A stretch of 64,000 nucleotides of DNA from Desulfuromonadales bacterium (GCA_030154185.1 JASKKK010000002.1:30621-94620); one strand, 5' to 3'. Numbered from the stretch's first letter, positions 9,018-18,842 are shown. Numbers and translations are program-made. Notes: generated by a model not told the origin, from the letters alone.

Positions 9018-9692
9018 TCAGGTCCTGAAAAGCATGGTGAAAACCTTCTGCACAAGAAACCATTGCGGCCCCGCAAGGGCTGCCGTCAACGAAATCACGA
9101 CGGGCAAAAGCACCCGCTCCGACAGAGGCGAGAAAAAAAACAGGAATATGACGATAAAAAAACCGAAAGGTTCGATACGCGCCACGGTTACCGCCACCTT
9201 TTCGGGCAACAGACCGATCAATACCCGCCCCCCGTCCAGCGGCGGCACCGGCATAAGGTTGATAACCATCAGAACAGCATTGATATAAAGGCTGAAGGCC
9301 GCCATGAAAATCAATGGATCGACGATCATGGCCATAGTCCCTGCGCCGCCTTGCAGATACCCCAGCCCTCGCAGCGCCAGCGCCGACAACAGCGCCAGTC
9401 CCAGATTGGCCATGGGACCGCCAAGAGCCACCCACAGCATATTCCGTCGAGGATCCCGCAGATTGCCGGGATTAACCGGAACGGGCCTTGCCCAACCGAA
9501 CCCGATAAGAAACAGCAAGAGAGTACCTATCGGATCGAGATGTTTAAACGGGTTCAGAGTCAAGCGACCGAGCAGTCGGGCAGTCGGATCGCCGAACCGC
9601 TCGGCAACCCAGCCATGGGCAACCTCGTGCAGGGTGATGGCCAGCAAGCCCGGCACCAGAATAATCGAAAGTTTTTGTAAAAAAGGCTCCAT
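9018..9692 (-). CDS. Site-2-protease-like M50 membrane metalloprotease
   Basis: A 224-residue multispanning membrane protein. HEVAH near residue 22 is the HExxH zinc motif, and NLMPVPPLDGG near residue 150 supplies the third ligand region. At least four hydrophobic segments are visible. This small M50B group (YwhC/Rv1417-like) lacks PDZ domains and its substrates are generally unknown. It sits immediately upstream of scpA, a neighbourhood common in several phyla, probably reflecting operon conservation rather than shared function. Confidence 0.9.
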   Translation of the reverse strand: MEPFLQKLSIILVPGLLAITLHEVAHGWVAERFGDPTARLLGRLTLNPFKHLDPIGTLLLFLIGFGWARPVPVNPGNLRDPRRNMLWVALGGPMANLGLALLSALALRGLGYLQGGAGTMAMIVDPLIFMAAFSLYINAVLMVINLMPVPPLDGGRVLIGLLPEKVAVTVARIEPFGFFIVIFLFFFSPLSERVLLPVVISLTAALAGPQWFLVQKVFTMLFRT

Positions 9693-9766
9693 GAATCATC
9701 CACGACCTGAATTTTATTTCAACAGTCCCTTGTAGCAAAGGAGCTGCGCCCCAGTCAATGAACTAG

Positions 9767-9783
9767 TGTCCCCCTCGGGGACA
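9767..9783. repeat. Short perfect hairpin between two co-oriented genes
   Basis: TGTCCCC and GGGGACA form a 7-bp stem around a CTC loop. It lies seven bases beyond the stop of the nucleotidyltransferase gene. There is no T-run on either strand, so it is a poor intrinsic terminator; it could be an mRNA 3' stabiliser or a dispersed palindrome of the REP kind. Confidence 0.5.
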
Positions 9784-9789
9784 GGTATC

Positions 9790-12459
9790 TTACTCTCGTC
9801 TTTTTCGGATTTGCTTTGTCTTTGGGGAGAACCGCTGTTTTACGAACTGGAGTTCGTCTTCGCGCGTCGCCACCTTGCCCTCTAGGCGTGCGGTGATCAA
9901 CTCATCGAAAATTTCCCGATACACGGGACCTGGCACAAACCCAAGAGATTGGAGATCGCGTCCCCGCAAAAGGCAACGAACCTGCCGCAGGTGGGTGATG
10001 AAGTGGGAGATCAGACGGCGGGTTTCTTCATGCTCGGTGCGGGCCATACCGTACAGCAGAGTCTCCACCGGTAAGTCTTTCAGCATGAAATAGATCCGGC
10101 TGTCTTCCGGCGGTTTGTGCTGCAGAAGGCGCCATTCGAGCTCATCCATCACCTGATGCGCCGCGTTTCTCTCATTATCAAAAAATTCTTCGTCACGCGG
10201 TGGCATGCCTAGACGTTTCACGATCTGTCGAACTTCGGAGCCTTCAAGAGAGCTGAACAGGCACAGAAAAAACACCTTCCAGCGCTGGCAACGGTCGCCG
10301 GTATAAAGAAGCTCGTACCAGTCGATGGCGCGCTTGGCTTCGGCAAACATCCTGTTAAAGACGGAACCGAAGGATAATTGCGGATGAATAAACGCCAGAA
10401 GATCCAGTTCGTCCAGACGTCTCATGGCAGGAATGGGGTCGGGCTCCCGCAGAATGATTATCAGTTCGTTGAAAACACGCGGACCGCTGATCCTTTCCAG
10501 GAACCCCATGCGCACAGCACTTTTGAGAAGATGCTCGGTATGACCGCCCATCTGAAAACCGAGTCGCTGCTCGAACCGAATGGCGCGGAACATGCGTGTG
10601 GGATCTTCCACAAAACTGAGATTATGCAGAACCCGGACGGCCTTCTCCCTCAAATCGCTCTGCCCGCCGAAATAGTCGAGAAGTTCGCCGAAATGGGTTT
10701 TGTTCAAAGCGATAGCGAGGCTATTGATGGTAAAATCGCGACGATACAGGTCGAGCTTGATGGAAGCCGTCTCCACCGTCGGCAAAGCGCCCGGCTCCAG
10801 GTAATATTCGGTACGCGCCGAGGCCACATCGACTTTGAAATCATCTGGGAATATCAATACGGCCGTGGCGAATTTTTTATGCGCCCTTACCCGGCACTCA
10901 TGCCGACGGGCGAACTCCTCGGCAAAAGCGATGCCATCCCCCTCCACCACGATATCGACGTCGAAATTTTCCTGTCGCAACAGCAGATCGCGCACGAATC
11001 CACCAACTACATAGACGTTGGTTTCGAGTTCATCGGCTACCGCCCCGATACAGGCCAGAGTCTCCTGCAGAGGCTCGCGAAGCTGATTGCGCAACAGATG
11101 CGCAACGCCACGTTTTTTAAGGGTCAGCCCGTTGCCGGGCTCGCCGATTCCCTTTCTGCGTCGCGCCACGGCTCCGGAAAGGAGATGATGCAACAGATCG
11201 GTCCGGGTCAGGGCGCCGACCAGCTTCCCGTCTTCGACCACCGGCACGAAACGCTGATGCCGGTCGACGATCAGTTCCTGCAATTCCTGCAGCGCCGTAT
11301 CGGGAGCCACCGCGGAAAAATCGGAACTCATGTATTCGCTCACCGGGACCTCTTGCAGCAGATGATGCGCTGCCTTTTCGGCCACCTGCCGGGTGATGAT
11401 GCCGGCCACCCGCTCATTATCCAATACCGGCATGGCATTGATGTTGTAGCGCGTCAAAATCTCCCGCACTTGAGCAATGGTGTCCGTTTTCCGTACAGAC
11501 TTTACGGGAGAGAACATGATATGTCGCGCTTCCCAGTGGGGATTGACGTGGCGCCGGAGAACCGTCGGAAGCTTGTCCAGCACTTGCACCAGGGTCAGGT
11601 CCTTGACGGTGGCCGAGGAAGCGAAAGAGTGGCCGCCGCCGCCGAACTCCTCCAGGATGTCTCCGGCCGACACCTCCGGAAGCCGGGAACGTCCGACCAT
11701 GAAGACACGGTCCCCCATGCGCACCGCTACAAAAAGGGCGTTCAGGGCATGCATATCCTTGATTTTATGCGTCAGTACGGCCAGATCTCCGATAAAATCG
11801 TCGACCGAGGCATGAGCGATATGAACATCGATGCTGTTGATGTTGATGGCGGTCAGGGACTGCAGCAACTCATGAAGCAAGGCAACCTGGTCGGAGGTCA
11901 ATTCCTGAACCAGAAAATCGGATACGGTATTGAGATTGCCGCCGTGCTCCACCAGATATGCGGCAGCCTGGTAATCGGCCGTCGAGGTGGCATGAGAAAG
12001 CAGTTTGCTGGTGTCTTCATACAGTCCCAGCAGCATCATGGTGGCTTCATCCGAAGTGGGATGAATATCGCGTTCCATGAAAATATGGGTAAGAACCGTC
12101 ACGGTCGAACCGACGGAACGAATCTCTTCGACGGTCCCGCGCAGGGCATGGGGTTTGTTGGGGTGGTGATCGTAAATGTGCAACTCGACGTCAGGGCGCT
12201 TGGCAACCTCCCCGAAGGGACCGATGCGTTCGGCCTGACAGACGTCGACCAGGATCAGGCGGGTAATGGCATCCAGATCGATGTCTTTGATGCGCCTGAA
12301 CTCGTAGGCATAGAAGGCGCTCTGCATGAAAAACTCGCGCAGACTCCGTTCCTGAGCACCGGCGAAAACCATGACGGCGTCAGGATAGAGCTTCCTGACG
12401 GCAATCATCCCTCCCAGACAGTCAAAATCGGCATTGATATGCGTGGTTATGACATCCAT
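9790..12459 (-). CDS. DHH-CBS-tRNA nucleotidyltransferase/poly(A) polymerase fusion
   Basis: An 889-residue fusion. Residues 1-310 form a DHH/DHHA1 phosphoesterase (NADFDCLGG, LVDVCQ, YDHHPNKP, then GGGGHSFASSA). Residues about 315-435 hold two CBS repeats. From about 460 a class II nucleotidyltransferase head follows: VVGGFVRDLLL, FDVDIVVEGDG, RRDFTINSLAI, EDPTRMFRAIRFEQRLGF. This architecture is known from Geobacter and Aquifex, where CC-adding and A-adding activities are split between proteins; here the A-adding or poly(A)-polymerase role is the best guess. The CBS pair suggests adenylate sensing. No CC-adding partner lies in the window. Confidence 0.88.
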   Translation of the reverse strand: MDVITTHINADFDCLGGMIAVRKLYPDAVMVFAGAQERSLREFFMQSAFYAYEFRRIKDIDLDAITRLILVDVCQAERIGPFGEVAKRPDVELHIYDHHPNKPHALRGTVEEIRSVGSTVTVLTHIFMERDIHPTSDEATMMLLGLYEDTSKLLSHATSTADYQAAAYLVEHGGNLNTVSDFLVQELTSDQVALLHELLQSLTAININSIDVHIAHASVDDFIGDLAVLTHKIKDMHALNALFVAVRMGDRVFMVGRSRLPEVSAGDILEEFGGGGHSFASSATVKDLTLVQVLDKLPTVLRRHVNPHWEARHIMFSPVKSVRKTDTIAQVREILTRYNINAMPVLDNERVAGIITRQVAEKAAHHLLQEVPVSEYMSSDFSAVAPDTALQELQELIVDRHQRFVPVVEDGKLVGALTRTDLLHHLLSGAVARRRKGIGEPGNGLTLKKRGVAHLLRNQLREPLQETLACIGAVADELETNVYVVGGFVRDLLLRQENFDVDIVVEGDGIAFAEEFARRHECRVRAHKKFATAVLIFPDDFKVDVASARTEYYLEPGALPTVETASIKLDLYRRDFTINSLAIALNKTHFGELLDYFGGQSDLREKAVRVLHNLSFVEDPTRMFRAIRFEQRLGFQMGGHTEHLLKSAVRMGFLERISGPRVFNELIIILREPDPIPAMRRLDELDLLAFIHPQLSFGSVFNRMFAEAKRAIDWYELLYTGDRCQRWKVFFLCLFSSLEGSEVRQIVKRLGMPPRDEEFFDNERNAAHQVMDELEWRLLQHKPPEDSRIYFMLKDLPVETLLYGMARTEHEETRRLISHFITHLRQVRCLLRGRDLQSLGFVPGPVYREIFDELITARLEGKVATREDELQFVKQRFSPKTKQIRKRRE

Positions 12460-12576
12460 GTACGATTACCGGTTGTTTTCACGATTCCTCGTTTCCCCTC
12501 CAGCACCCTGGCGACAAGAGCACACACGGATCCCGGGGGCATAGGTCCACCAGCGACAAGCCGTTACGCATATGGA

Positions 12577-13521
12577 TCAAGTCGATTGCAAAGATCCGAT
12601 GACCTCGTTGATATCGTCCATTCCCTGTTCACGGCAGAAGCGTTCGAGTCCTTCGACTATTTTAGGCATGGCGAGCGGATCGACAAAATTGGCCGTACCG
12701 ACCTGTACGGCACGCGCCCCCACGACAAGGAATTCGAGGGCATCTTCGGCCTTGGTGATCCCCCCGACTCCGATAACCGGCACCTTCACCGTCTGCACGA
12801 CCTGGTAAACCATCCGCACGGCCACGGGGCGGATGGCCGGCCCGGAAAGTCCACCGGTCCCGTTGGCCAACCGCAGTTTGCGACGATGCACATCGACCGC
12901 CATCCCGGTCAGGGTATTGATACAACAGATGGCATCCGCACCGGCCTCTTCCACCGCGCGGGCCATTACCGTAATATCGGTAACGTTGGGCGTCAGCTTG
13001 ACGATCAGGGGTTTGTCGAGATGTCGCCGCACCAGAGAGACGACTTCGGCGGCGGCCTGGGGATCGGTACCGAATACAATGCCGCCCTTTTTGACGTTGG
13101 GACAGGAAATGTTCAGTTCAGCCGCCGACACTTCGGGCAAATCGGACAGACGGCGGGCCATTTCGCCGTATTCTTCAAGCGTATTACCGAAAAAATTGGC
13201 GATCACCGGCGCACGAAACTGGCGAAGGAAGGCCATCTTATCCCGAATAAAATCCTCAACCCCGACATTCTGCAAACCTATGGCATTGAGCATACCGCTG
13301 GTCGTCTCCGCGATACGTGGCGTAGGATTGCCGGCTTTGGGGTGCAGAGAAAGACCCTTTGTTACAATAGCACCCAGTTCGTCAAGATCAAAAAACGGGG
13401 CATATTCCTGACCGTAGCCAAAAGTTCCGGAGGCCGGCATGACCGGATTTTTAAGCCGCAGTCCGGCAATCTCCACGCTCAGACTCGGCCGTTGTTTTTT
13501 TTGCTGGCTGGTGTTGTTCAT
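12577..13521 (-). CDS. pyrD: Dihydroorotate dehydrogenase class 1B, catalytic subunit
   Basis: PyrD oxidises dihydroorotate to orotate in pyrimidine synthesis, using FMN. NISCPNVKKGG carries the active-site Cys typical of class 1B, and LKNPVMPASGTFGYG and VIGVGGITKAEDALEFL are further signatures. I choose the ATG at 13521, which overlaps the pyrK stop as ATGA and has GGAGGAAGAGG upstream; the track start is 18 codons too long. The product is 314 residues. PyrK, encoded just upstream, passes the electrons to NAD. Confidence 0.96.
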   Translation of the reverse strand: MNNTSQQKKQRPSLSVEIAGLRLKNPVMPASGTFGYGQEYAPFFDLDELGAIVTKGLSLHPKAGNPTPRIAETTSGMLNAIGLQNVGVEDFIRDKMAFLRQFRAPVIANFFGNTLEEYGEMARRLSDLPEVSAAELNISCPNVKKGGIVFGTDPQAAAEVVSLVRRHLDKPLIVKLTPNVTDITVMARAVEEAGADAICCINTLTGMAVDVHRRKLRLANGTGGLSGPAIRPVAVRMVYQVVQTVKVPVIGVGGITKAEDALEFLVVGARAVQVGTANFVDPLAMPKIVEGLERFCREQGMDDINEVIGSLQST

Positions 13522-14378
13522 GCCTCTTCCTCCGTACAACCGCAATCGTCGTGTCCTTTTTCCAGCAGATCCCATTCCAGCTGTTCAGCCCGGAATACCG
13601 GCCCTTCCTTGCAGGTGCAGAGGTAACGAGGGTCGGATTCGCTGTGCCCCGCCCCTTTCACCACGCATCCGAGGCAGGCTCCGACACCGCAGGCCATGAA
13701 GGCTTCCAGTGAAACCTGCAGCGGCACCTTGCGGGTTCTGCATAACTCATGAACGGCACGCAGCATCGGCATGGGTCCGCAGGCATAGACGTTCGCCCGC
13801 GGATACTTGGCAAGTTTGCGCTCCAGCACCTCGGTCACCAACCCTTCTTCACCCAGCGAACCGTCGTCGGTGGAAACGTAGGTAGCCACGCCCAGCCTTT
13901 CGAATTCGGTCACGGCCAGGATGTCATCCCGGCAACGCCCCCCCATCAACAGACGCACGTTACCGCCTTTGACCAACCGACGCGCCAGCATGTAAAGCGG
14001 GACCAAACCGATTCCACCACCTACCAGAATCTGTTCGGCAGCGGGCTGAATATCGAAACCGTTGCCCAGCGGCCCCAGCAACTCGACCCGATCGCCCCGA
14101 TGCAAATCCTGAAGGAGCGAGGTCCCGCTTCCCACCACCTTGTAGAGAATTTCCACATACTCCTTATCGGGGAGCCCCTCGCAGTCCGCCGGCATAAATC
14201 CGGTACGGAAAATGCCGAAAGGCCGCCGCAACAGCGGTTCGAGGCCGCCGCGGACCCGCACCATGACGAACTGACCGGGCCTGGCTGCGGACACATATCC
14301 CGGCGCAAGAATCCGCATGCGATAATAACCGGACGCCAGCTCCTGATTGGAAAGGACGGTCGAATTATAATTCTGCAT
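13518..14378 (-). CDS. pyrK: Dihydroorotate dehydrogenase electron-transfer subunit
   Basis: PyrK carries FAD and a [2Fe-2S] cluster and links PyrD to NAD+. The N-terminal FAD domain shows LRRPFGIFR, the NAD part shows LVGGGIGLVPLYMLA and YACGPMPMLRAV, and the cluster site reads CGVGACLGC with a later Cys in the C-terminal tail (YLCTC). Length of 286 residues is slightly above average. The stop overlaps the pyrD start by four bases, so the two subunits are probably co-translated. Confidence 0.95.
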   Translation of the reverse strand: MQNYNSTVLSNQELASGYYRMRILAPGYVSAARPGQFVMVRVRGGLEPLLRRPFGIFRTGFMPADCEGLPDKEYVEILYKVVGSGTSLLQDLHRGDRVELLGPLGNGFDIQPAAEQILVGGGIGLVPLYMLARRLVKGGNVRLLMGGRCRDDILAVTEFERLGVATYVSTDDGSLGEEGLVTEVLERKLAKYPRANVYACGPMPMLRAVHELCRTRKVPLQVSLEAFMACGVGACLGCVVKGAGHSESDPRYLCTCKEGPVFRAEQLEWDLLEKGHDDCGCTEEEA

Positions 14379-14471
14379 ATAATTTTATCCCATGTTTAAT
14401 AGATATTTGATAAAATTCGCAAAGAGGCGGCAGGCAAACAAAGTGCGGATAGCGCTCATGCGGCCTGCAGC

Positions 14472-14936
14472 TCAGCCGTTTGTCAAGCTTCGCTCCATGA
14501 CCAGCGCATCTTCACCGTCCGGGTAATACCCTTTGCGGCGCCCGACGGTCTCAAAACCGAAAGAACTGTAAAGCGCTATGGCACCCGTATTACCGGTGCG
14601 CACTTCAAGAAAAACCCGCCTGCACCCCGCGGCGCAAGCACGCTGCAGAACGTGATCAAGCAGCATGCGCCCGAGACCGCGGCGACGAAAAGCGTGCTCA
14701 ACGGTAACCTTGAGGATATGGAGTTCATCGCAGATCTGCCGGCAACAGACATAACCGACTCGCCGATCCGCATGCCAAAGGAGGTCGATGGCGGCATGAT
14801 CGCAGATCAGCTCTTCCCTGAAAAGCCGGTCGGACCAGGGAGTTGCATGGCAACGTCGCTCCATTTCGGCAACTGCGGCAAGATCGTCCGCCTGCATGGC
14901 ACGAAGGAAAAAAGGCTCCGATGTGAAGCTTGTCAT
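14472..14936 (-). CDS. rimI: GNAT N-acetyltransferase, RimI type
   Basis: A 154-residue GNAT enzyme that would acetylate the N-terminus of ribosomal protein S18. The acetyl-CoA loop is RRRGLGRMLLDHVLQRA and the C-terminal signature is NTGAIALYSSFGFETVGRRKGYY, which is strongly RimI-like. I use the ATG at 14936, preceded by AAGGA, instead of the longer track start. It is the first gene of the minus-strand block and diverges from purM across a 221-base gap. Confidence 0.88.
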   Translation of the reverse strand: MTSFTSEPFFLRAMQADDLAAVAEMERRCHATPWSDRLFREELICDHAAIDLLWHADRRVGYVCCRQICDELHILKVTVEHAFRRRGLGRMLLDHVLQRACAAGCRRVFLEVRTGNTGAIALYSSFGFETVGRRKGYYPDGEDALVMERSLTNG

Positions 14937-15088
14937 TGACAAGTCCTTGTATTGCGGCAGAAACAAAACCGCGACCCCCGATCTCGGCTGTACCACTCCG
15001 ACAGCCTGGAGCACGTACCGCGAATGATAAAGCACCGACAGAAGTCTGTAAAGTGCCAAGAGCTTATGGGGTGCATGGGAGTTTGCCG

Positions 15089-15117
15089 TTGACAACCCAA
15101 AATGGTTGATTTAAAAA
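15089..15117 (+). promoter_or_regulatory. Candidate sigma-70 promoter for purM
   Basis: A perfect TTGACA (15089-15094) is followed after 17 bases by TAAAAA (15112-15117, four of six). It lies about 40 bases before the purM start, in the divergent rimI-purM gap. No PurR-like operator was recognised. Confidence 0.5.
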
Positions 15118-15157
15118 TGTGGGTCACACTTTTTGCCCAGAATGAAGAGAGGTTCCC

Positions 15158-16210
15158 TTGAGCGACCAGAAAAAAATGACCTATAAAGATGCCGGTGTCG
15201 ACATCGATGCCGGCAACCGTTTCGTGCAACTGATCAAACCGCTGGTTAAGGCCACGTCGCGTCCTGAAGTTCTGACCGACATCGGAGGCTTCGGCGGTCT
15301 TTTTTCCCTGCATGCCGACAAATACCAGAAACCGACTTTGGTCGCATCCACAGACGGTGTCGGCACCAAGCTGAAGCTTGCCTTCATGATGGACAAGCAC
15401 GATACCGTCGGCATCGACCTGGTTGCCATGTGTGTCAACGACATCGTGGTGCAGGGAGCCGAGCCTCTGTTCTTTCTCGATTACATGGCCACCGGCAAAC
15501 TGGCGCCGGAGAAAGCCCAGGATGTAGTCAAGGGGATCTCCGATGGCTGCATTCAGGCCGGTTGCGCCCTGATCGGCGGCGAAACGGCGGAAATGCCCGG
15601 TTTTTACGGCGAGGGGGAATACGATCTCGCCGGCTTTACCGTCGGCATCGTCGACAATGCCAGTATTATCGACGGGTCCACCATCACCGTCGGCGACCGC
15701 CTTATCGGCCTGGCTTCCAGCGGCCTGCACTCCAACGGCTACTCGCTGGCCCGTAAAGTCCTTTTCGACAATCTCGGCCTGAGCGCCGACTCCCAGGTTG
15801 AAGAACTCGACAAAACCATCGGCGAGGAGCTCCTGACCCCCACCCGCATTTACGTCAAGACCATCCTCAATCTGCTGCGCGATTTCCAGATCAAGGGCAT
15901 GGCGCACATTACCGGCGGTGGCCTCGTCGAAAACGTTCCTCGCATGATGCCGAAAAACTGCCAGGCCATAATCCGCAAGGACAGTTGGCCCAAACCTCCC
16001 ATCTTCGAACTGTTGCGCAAAGCCGGCAATATCGACGAAGAGGAGATGTACCGCACCCTCAATTACGGCATCGGCATGGTGCTGGTGGCGCCCGAAGCGG
16101 AAGCCGAAGAAATCATGATGCGACTTTCCGGCCTCAAAGAGGAAGCCTTCATCATCGGAGAAATCGCAAAAAGCGCAGAAGAAGGCGAACCGACCGTCAC
16201 TCTCGTTTAG
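15158..16210 (+). CDS. purM: Phosphoribosylformylglycinamidine cyclo-ligase
   Basis: PurM (AIR synthetase) closes the imidazole ring of the purine precursor using ATP. The N-terminal YKDAGVDIDAGNRFV is diagnostic, followed by STDGVGTKLKLA, DIVVQGAEPLFFLDY, GGETAEMPGFY and AHITGGGLVEN. The start is a TTG at 15158 with AGAGAGG five bases upstream; an ATG six codons later is the alternative. The 350-residue length is normal. It leads a purM-purN unit. Confidence 0.97.
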   Translation: MSDQKKMTYKDAGVDIDAGNRFVQLIKPLVKATSRPEVLTDIGGFGGLFSLHADKYQKPTLVASTDGVGTKLKLAFMMDKHDTVGIDLVAMCVNDIVVQGAEPLFFLDYMATGKLAPEKAQDVVKGISDGCIQAGCALIGGETAEMPGFYGEGEYDLAGFTVGIVDNASIIDGSTITVGDRLIGLASSGLHSNGYSLARKVLFDNLGLSADSQVEELDKTIGEELLTPTRIYVKTILNLLRDFQIKGMAHITGGGLVENVPRMMPKNCQAIIRKDSWPKPPIFELLRKAGNIDEEEMYRTLNYGIGMVLVAPEAEAEEIMMRLSGLKEEAFIIGEIAKSAEEGEPTVTLV

Positions 16211-16251
16211 ACTTTATCGGCAACCGAAACTTCGTCAGAGGGGAAGAAGAA

Positions 16252-16911
16252 TTGAGTAAAAAACTACGCCTCGGGGTACTGGCATCCGGTAACGGCAGCA
16301 ACCTGCAGGCAATTATCGACCGGTGCCGGGAGGGTGAGCTGCCCGCCGAGGTTGTTCTGGTTCTAAGCAACAAATCGCAGGCCGGCGCATTGACGCGTGC
16401 CCGCAAGGCAGGCATTGCCACCCTGGTCATTGACCACCGGGATCATCCCGAGCGGGCGGCGTTCGATCAGGCTATGGTAGCCGCGCTGCGGAATGCCGAA
16501 GTCGATCTTGTCGTACTGGCGGGATTCATGCGCATCCTGACTCCCGTTTTTCTGGAGGCATTTCCGCAGCGCATCATGAATATCCATCCGGCCCTGCTGC
16601 CGGCTTTTCCCGGCATCAAGGCCCAGCGCAAGGCTCTCGAGTACGGGGTCAAAATCGCAGGCTGCACGGTACACTTCGTCGATCCGGGGGTGGACAGCGG
16701 CCCCATCATCATCCAGGCCGCCGTTCCGGTGCTCGATGACGATGATGAAACGACTCTGTCCAGACGCATTCTCGAACAGGAGCATCGCATCTACCCAGAA
16801 GCCATTCAGTTGTATGCGGAGGGCCGCCTGCACATCGAGGGACGTCATGTACGCATCTCCCCTCCTCAGAAACCACCCCTGCTGGCCCTGTTGAACCCAC
16901 CGACCGTCTGA
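16252..16911 (+). CDS. purN: Phosphoribosylglycinamide formyltransferase
   Basis: PurN formylates GAR with 10-formyl-THF. Signatures are VLASGNGSNLQAIID at the N-terminus, LAGFMRILTPVFL, and the catalytic region NIHPALLPAFPG with VHFVDPGVDSGPIIIQ. The track ORF begins 89 codons too early; homologues begin near SKKLRLGVLASG, and a TTG at 16252 preceded by a purine-rich stretch fits. The product is 219 residues. It follows purM by 41 bases. Confidence 0.95.
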   Translation: MSKKLRLGVLASGNGSNLQAIIDRCREGELPAEVVLVLSNKSQAGALTRARKAGIATLVIDHRDHPERAAFDQAMVAALRNAEVDLVVLAGFMRILTPVFLEAFPQRIMNIHPALLPAFPGIKAQRKALEYGVKIAGCTVHFVDPGVDSGPIIIQAAVPVLDDDDETTLSRRILEQEHRIYPEAIQLYAEGRLHIEGRHVRISPPQKPPLLALLNPPTV

Positions 16912-16987
16912 GTGTACCGCCATCCCTTTCGAAGCCGGGTATCCGCGGGTACCCGGCTGCTTTGCAACAGCCATCGAGGACACCGCC

Positions 16988-17437
16988 ATGTCGCAAACCC
17001 TACTGGTCAGTGCTTGTCTGCTTGGGCTGTTGACCCGCTATGACGGCCAGAGCAAGACCAACCCGAAGGTACTCGATTACCTGCAGCGCCACGACCTGAC
17101 CCCGATACCCGTCTGCCCCGAACAGTTGGCGGGGCTGTCGACACCGCGCCCGTTGACCTTTTTTGCGGCCGGCAGCGGACCCGAGGTTTTGGACGGCTCC
17201 GGTAAGATTGTGAACACGGACCGAGCCGATATGAACAACGTTTTCATCAAAGGTGCGGAGCAAACCTTGCAAATAGCCCGCCTGGTCGGATGCAAGGACG
17301 CCCTGCTCAAGGACGGTAGCCCTTCCTGCGGCGTTCATCGGATTTGCCGCAACGGAACCAGGACGGCCGGCCAGGGAATTACTACGGCTCTGTTGCAACG
17401 CAGCGGCCTGCACACTTTCAGCGAAGAGGACCTTTAA
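16988..17437 (+). CDS. DUF523 family protein (TudS-like desulfidase candidate)
   Basis: A 149-residue DUF523 protein. Conserved cysteines are seen in SACLLG (Cys10), PVCPEQ (Cys43) and GSPSCGV (Cys114), the pattern expected for a [4Fe-4S] site. Some DUF523 proteins (TudS) remove sulfur from thiouracil, which would make this an RNA-thionucleoside salvage or detoxification enzyme; that role is inferred from the family. It lies 76 bases after purN. Confidence 0.85.
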   Translation: MSQTLLVSACLLGLLTRYDGQSKTNPKVLDYLQRHDLTPIPVCPEQLAGLSTPRPLTFFAAGSGPEVLDGSGKIVNTDRADMNNVFIKGAEQTLQIARLVGCKDALLKDGSPSCGVHRICRNGTRTAGQGITTALLQRSGLHTFSEEDL

Positions 17438-17475
17438 ACGGCTCGCATCAAACACCTTGGCTCTTTGTAAAAGAA

Positions 17476-18750
17476 ATGGTACGGGTGAAATTGCAACACT
17501 TTGACATCATAATTTTCGGCAGCGGACTGGCTGCACGAATCGCCGCATTTCTTACGGCACGACGCGGACGTCGGATTATGATCCTCGCGGAGGATGCCGC
17601 CCCCATACTGCCGCCTGAATTTCACTGCGACGTTCAACTGAACAAACTTCTGACGATTCTTGGAATCGACCGGCAGCAACAAAACAAAGCCGGAACCCTG
17701 CAACTTATCGGCGATCATCACCGACTTAATCTTACAGGACATGCCCTGGAAGCAGAATGGCTCCGGGAACTGAAAACCGACAGCCCGGCCCGACTGCTGC
17801 AAAACCTTGCCGCAGAAGGTGCAAAACTCGCCCGATCCCTTGCCGACAACAGCCCTTCACCGCTGTTCAACATGCGCAAGCAGCTGCGAATCGCCGCAAC
17901 CGCATGGAAACCCGGTGCCGGCAGCATGCCTTTATCCACGCCGTTGGCAAAACATCTTCAACGCCGGGCAAACCGGGAAACCCTACCCCTTTTACAGGAC
18001 CTCTTCTGCGGACTGTCCGGCTGCCCCGCAAACACCCTCTCTACCGCCCAGGCTATGCTGCTATGGTACTGGGCCAGCCAGCCCAAAACTATCGGCAGCA
18101 AATCTTTTCTTGATGTGCTGAGCCGGCGTACCGCCCAATTTCACGTCGCGCAAATGCCATTGAACCAACTCGATATGCTGCAGTGGTCCGGCCGAAATCT
18201 CGACGGCATCCTGCTCAAAGACGGCTCCGCCTTCAAAGCCTCGCAATTTGTCCTGACCTGCCCCTCGGCGACGGCATTTTTCCCGCCCTCGAGGCAAACC
18301 GAGCAAGCGAAAACCTGCACCTGTCGACCGATCTGGCAAACCACCCCCATAGAGGGCAACATATCTCCCTTGCTGGGCGACCGCATCGTCCTTTCCGGTT
18401 CCACGCCCCTGCTGGCGATCCGGAACCAGGCCGGCAGCCAGACCCACTTTCTCATCGCAGGGAAAAACGACTCTCGAAAATACTCGGCCATTTCGGATGA
18501 CGTAACACGCCGATTGCAAACCCTGCTGCCGTTCACCGATTTCCGTCTCGAACCTGCTGCGCTCCCTTCGATCGGCAGCAACGCCCAAAGCAGACGATTT
18601 TTTCAGCCGTGCGGGCTGCCCTGCAGCCGCACCCGCCGCAACCTTCTTTTCGCCATACCCGGCTTGCTGTGCCCCGGGCTGGGTACCAATGGCGAGATCC
18701 TGCTCGGCTTCGCCCTGGCCGAACGACTGCTCGGTTCGCTGCATCGATGA
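17476..18750 (+). CDS. Putative FAD/NAD-binding flavoprotein of unknown substrate
   Basis: About 424 residues. The N-terminus reads [23 protein letters not shown], a Rossmann dinucleotide fold with GxGxxA, followed by an acidic end of strand two. The C-terminus ends in [25 protein letters not shown], resembling the second FAD contact of GlpB-like or FAD-dependent oxidoreductases. The middle is poorly conserved and gives no substrate clue. The start is uncertain: ATG at 17476 lacks a good ribosome site, and a GTG nine bases on is possible. It follows the DUF523 gene closely. Confidence 0.65.
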   Translation: MVRVKLQHFDIIIFGSGLAARIAAFLTARRGRRIMILAEDAAPILPPEFHCDVQLNKLLTILGIDRQQQNKAGTLQLIGDHHRLNLTGHALEAEWLRELKTDSPARLLQNLAAEGAKLARSLADNSPSPLFNMRKQLRIAATAWKPGAGSMPLSTPLAKHLQRRANRETLPLLQDLFCGLSGCPANTLSTAQAMLLWYWASQPKTIGSKSFLDVLSRRTAQFHVAQMPLNQLDMLQWSGRNLDGILLKDGSAFKASQFVLTCPSATAFFPPSRQTEQAKTCTCRPIWQTTPIEGNISPLLGDRIVLSGSTPLLAIRNQAGSQTHFLIAGKNDSRKYSAISDDVTRRLQTLLPFTDFRLEPAALPSIGSNAQSRRFFQPCGLPCSRTRRNLLFAIPGLLCPGLGTNGEILLGFALAERLLGSLHR

Positions 18751-18782
18751 TGGATGGACATCATTCGGAAAGCAAAAAGAGG

Positions 18783-18811
18783 TTGCAAAACGGGACCGTA
18801 CGTGGTACATA
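18783..18811 (+). promoter_or_regulatory. Weak promoter candidate for rpmB
   Basis: TTGCAA (18783-18788), a 17-base spacer and TACATA (18806-18811) precede rpmB by about 30 bases. Box matches are partial, so this is only a candidate. Confidence 0.3.
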
Positions 18812-18842
18812 TAGCCGCTCTAAAATTCCAGGAGGTAAGAAA

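Noticed and set aside
10378-13626. 1082-codon plus-strand ORF opposite the nucleotidyltransferase and pyrD genes
   Set aside because: It is a shadow of two well-supported minus-strand genes in a GC-rich sequence; the translation has no family motifs and no ribosome site.
14933-15907. 324-codon minus-strand ORF opposite purM
   Set aside because: Antisense to a textbook purM; no independent evidence.
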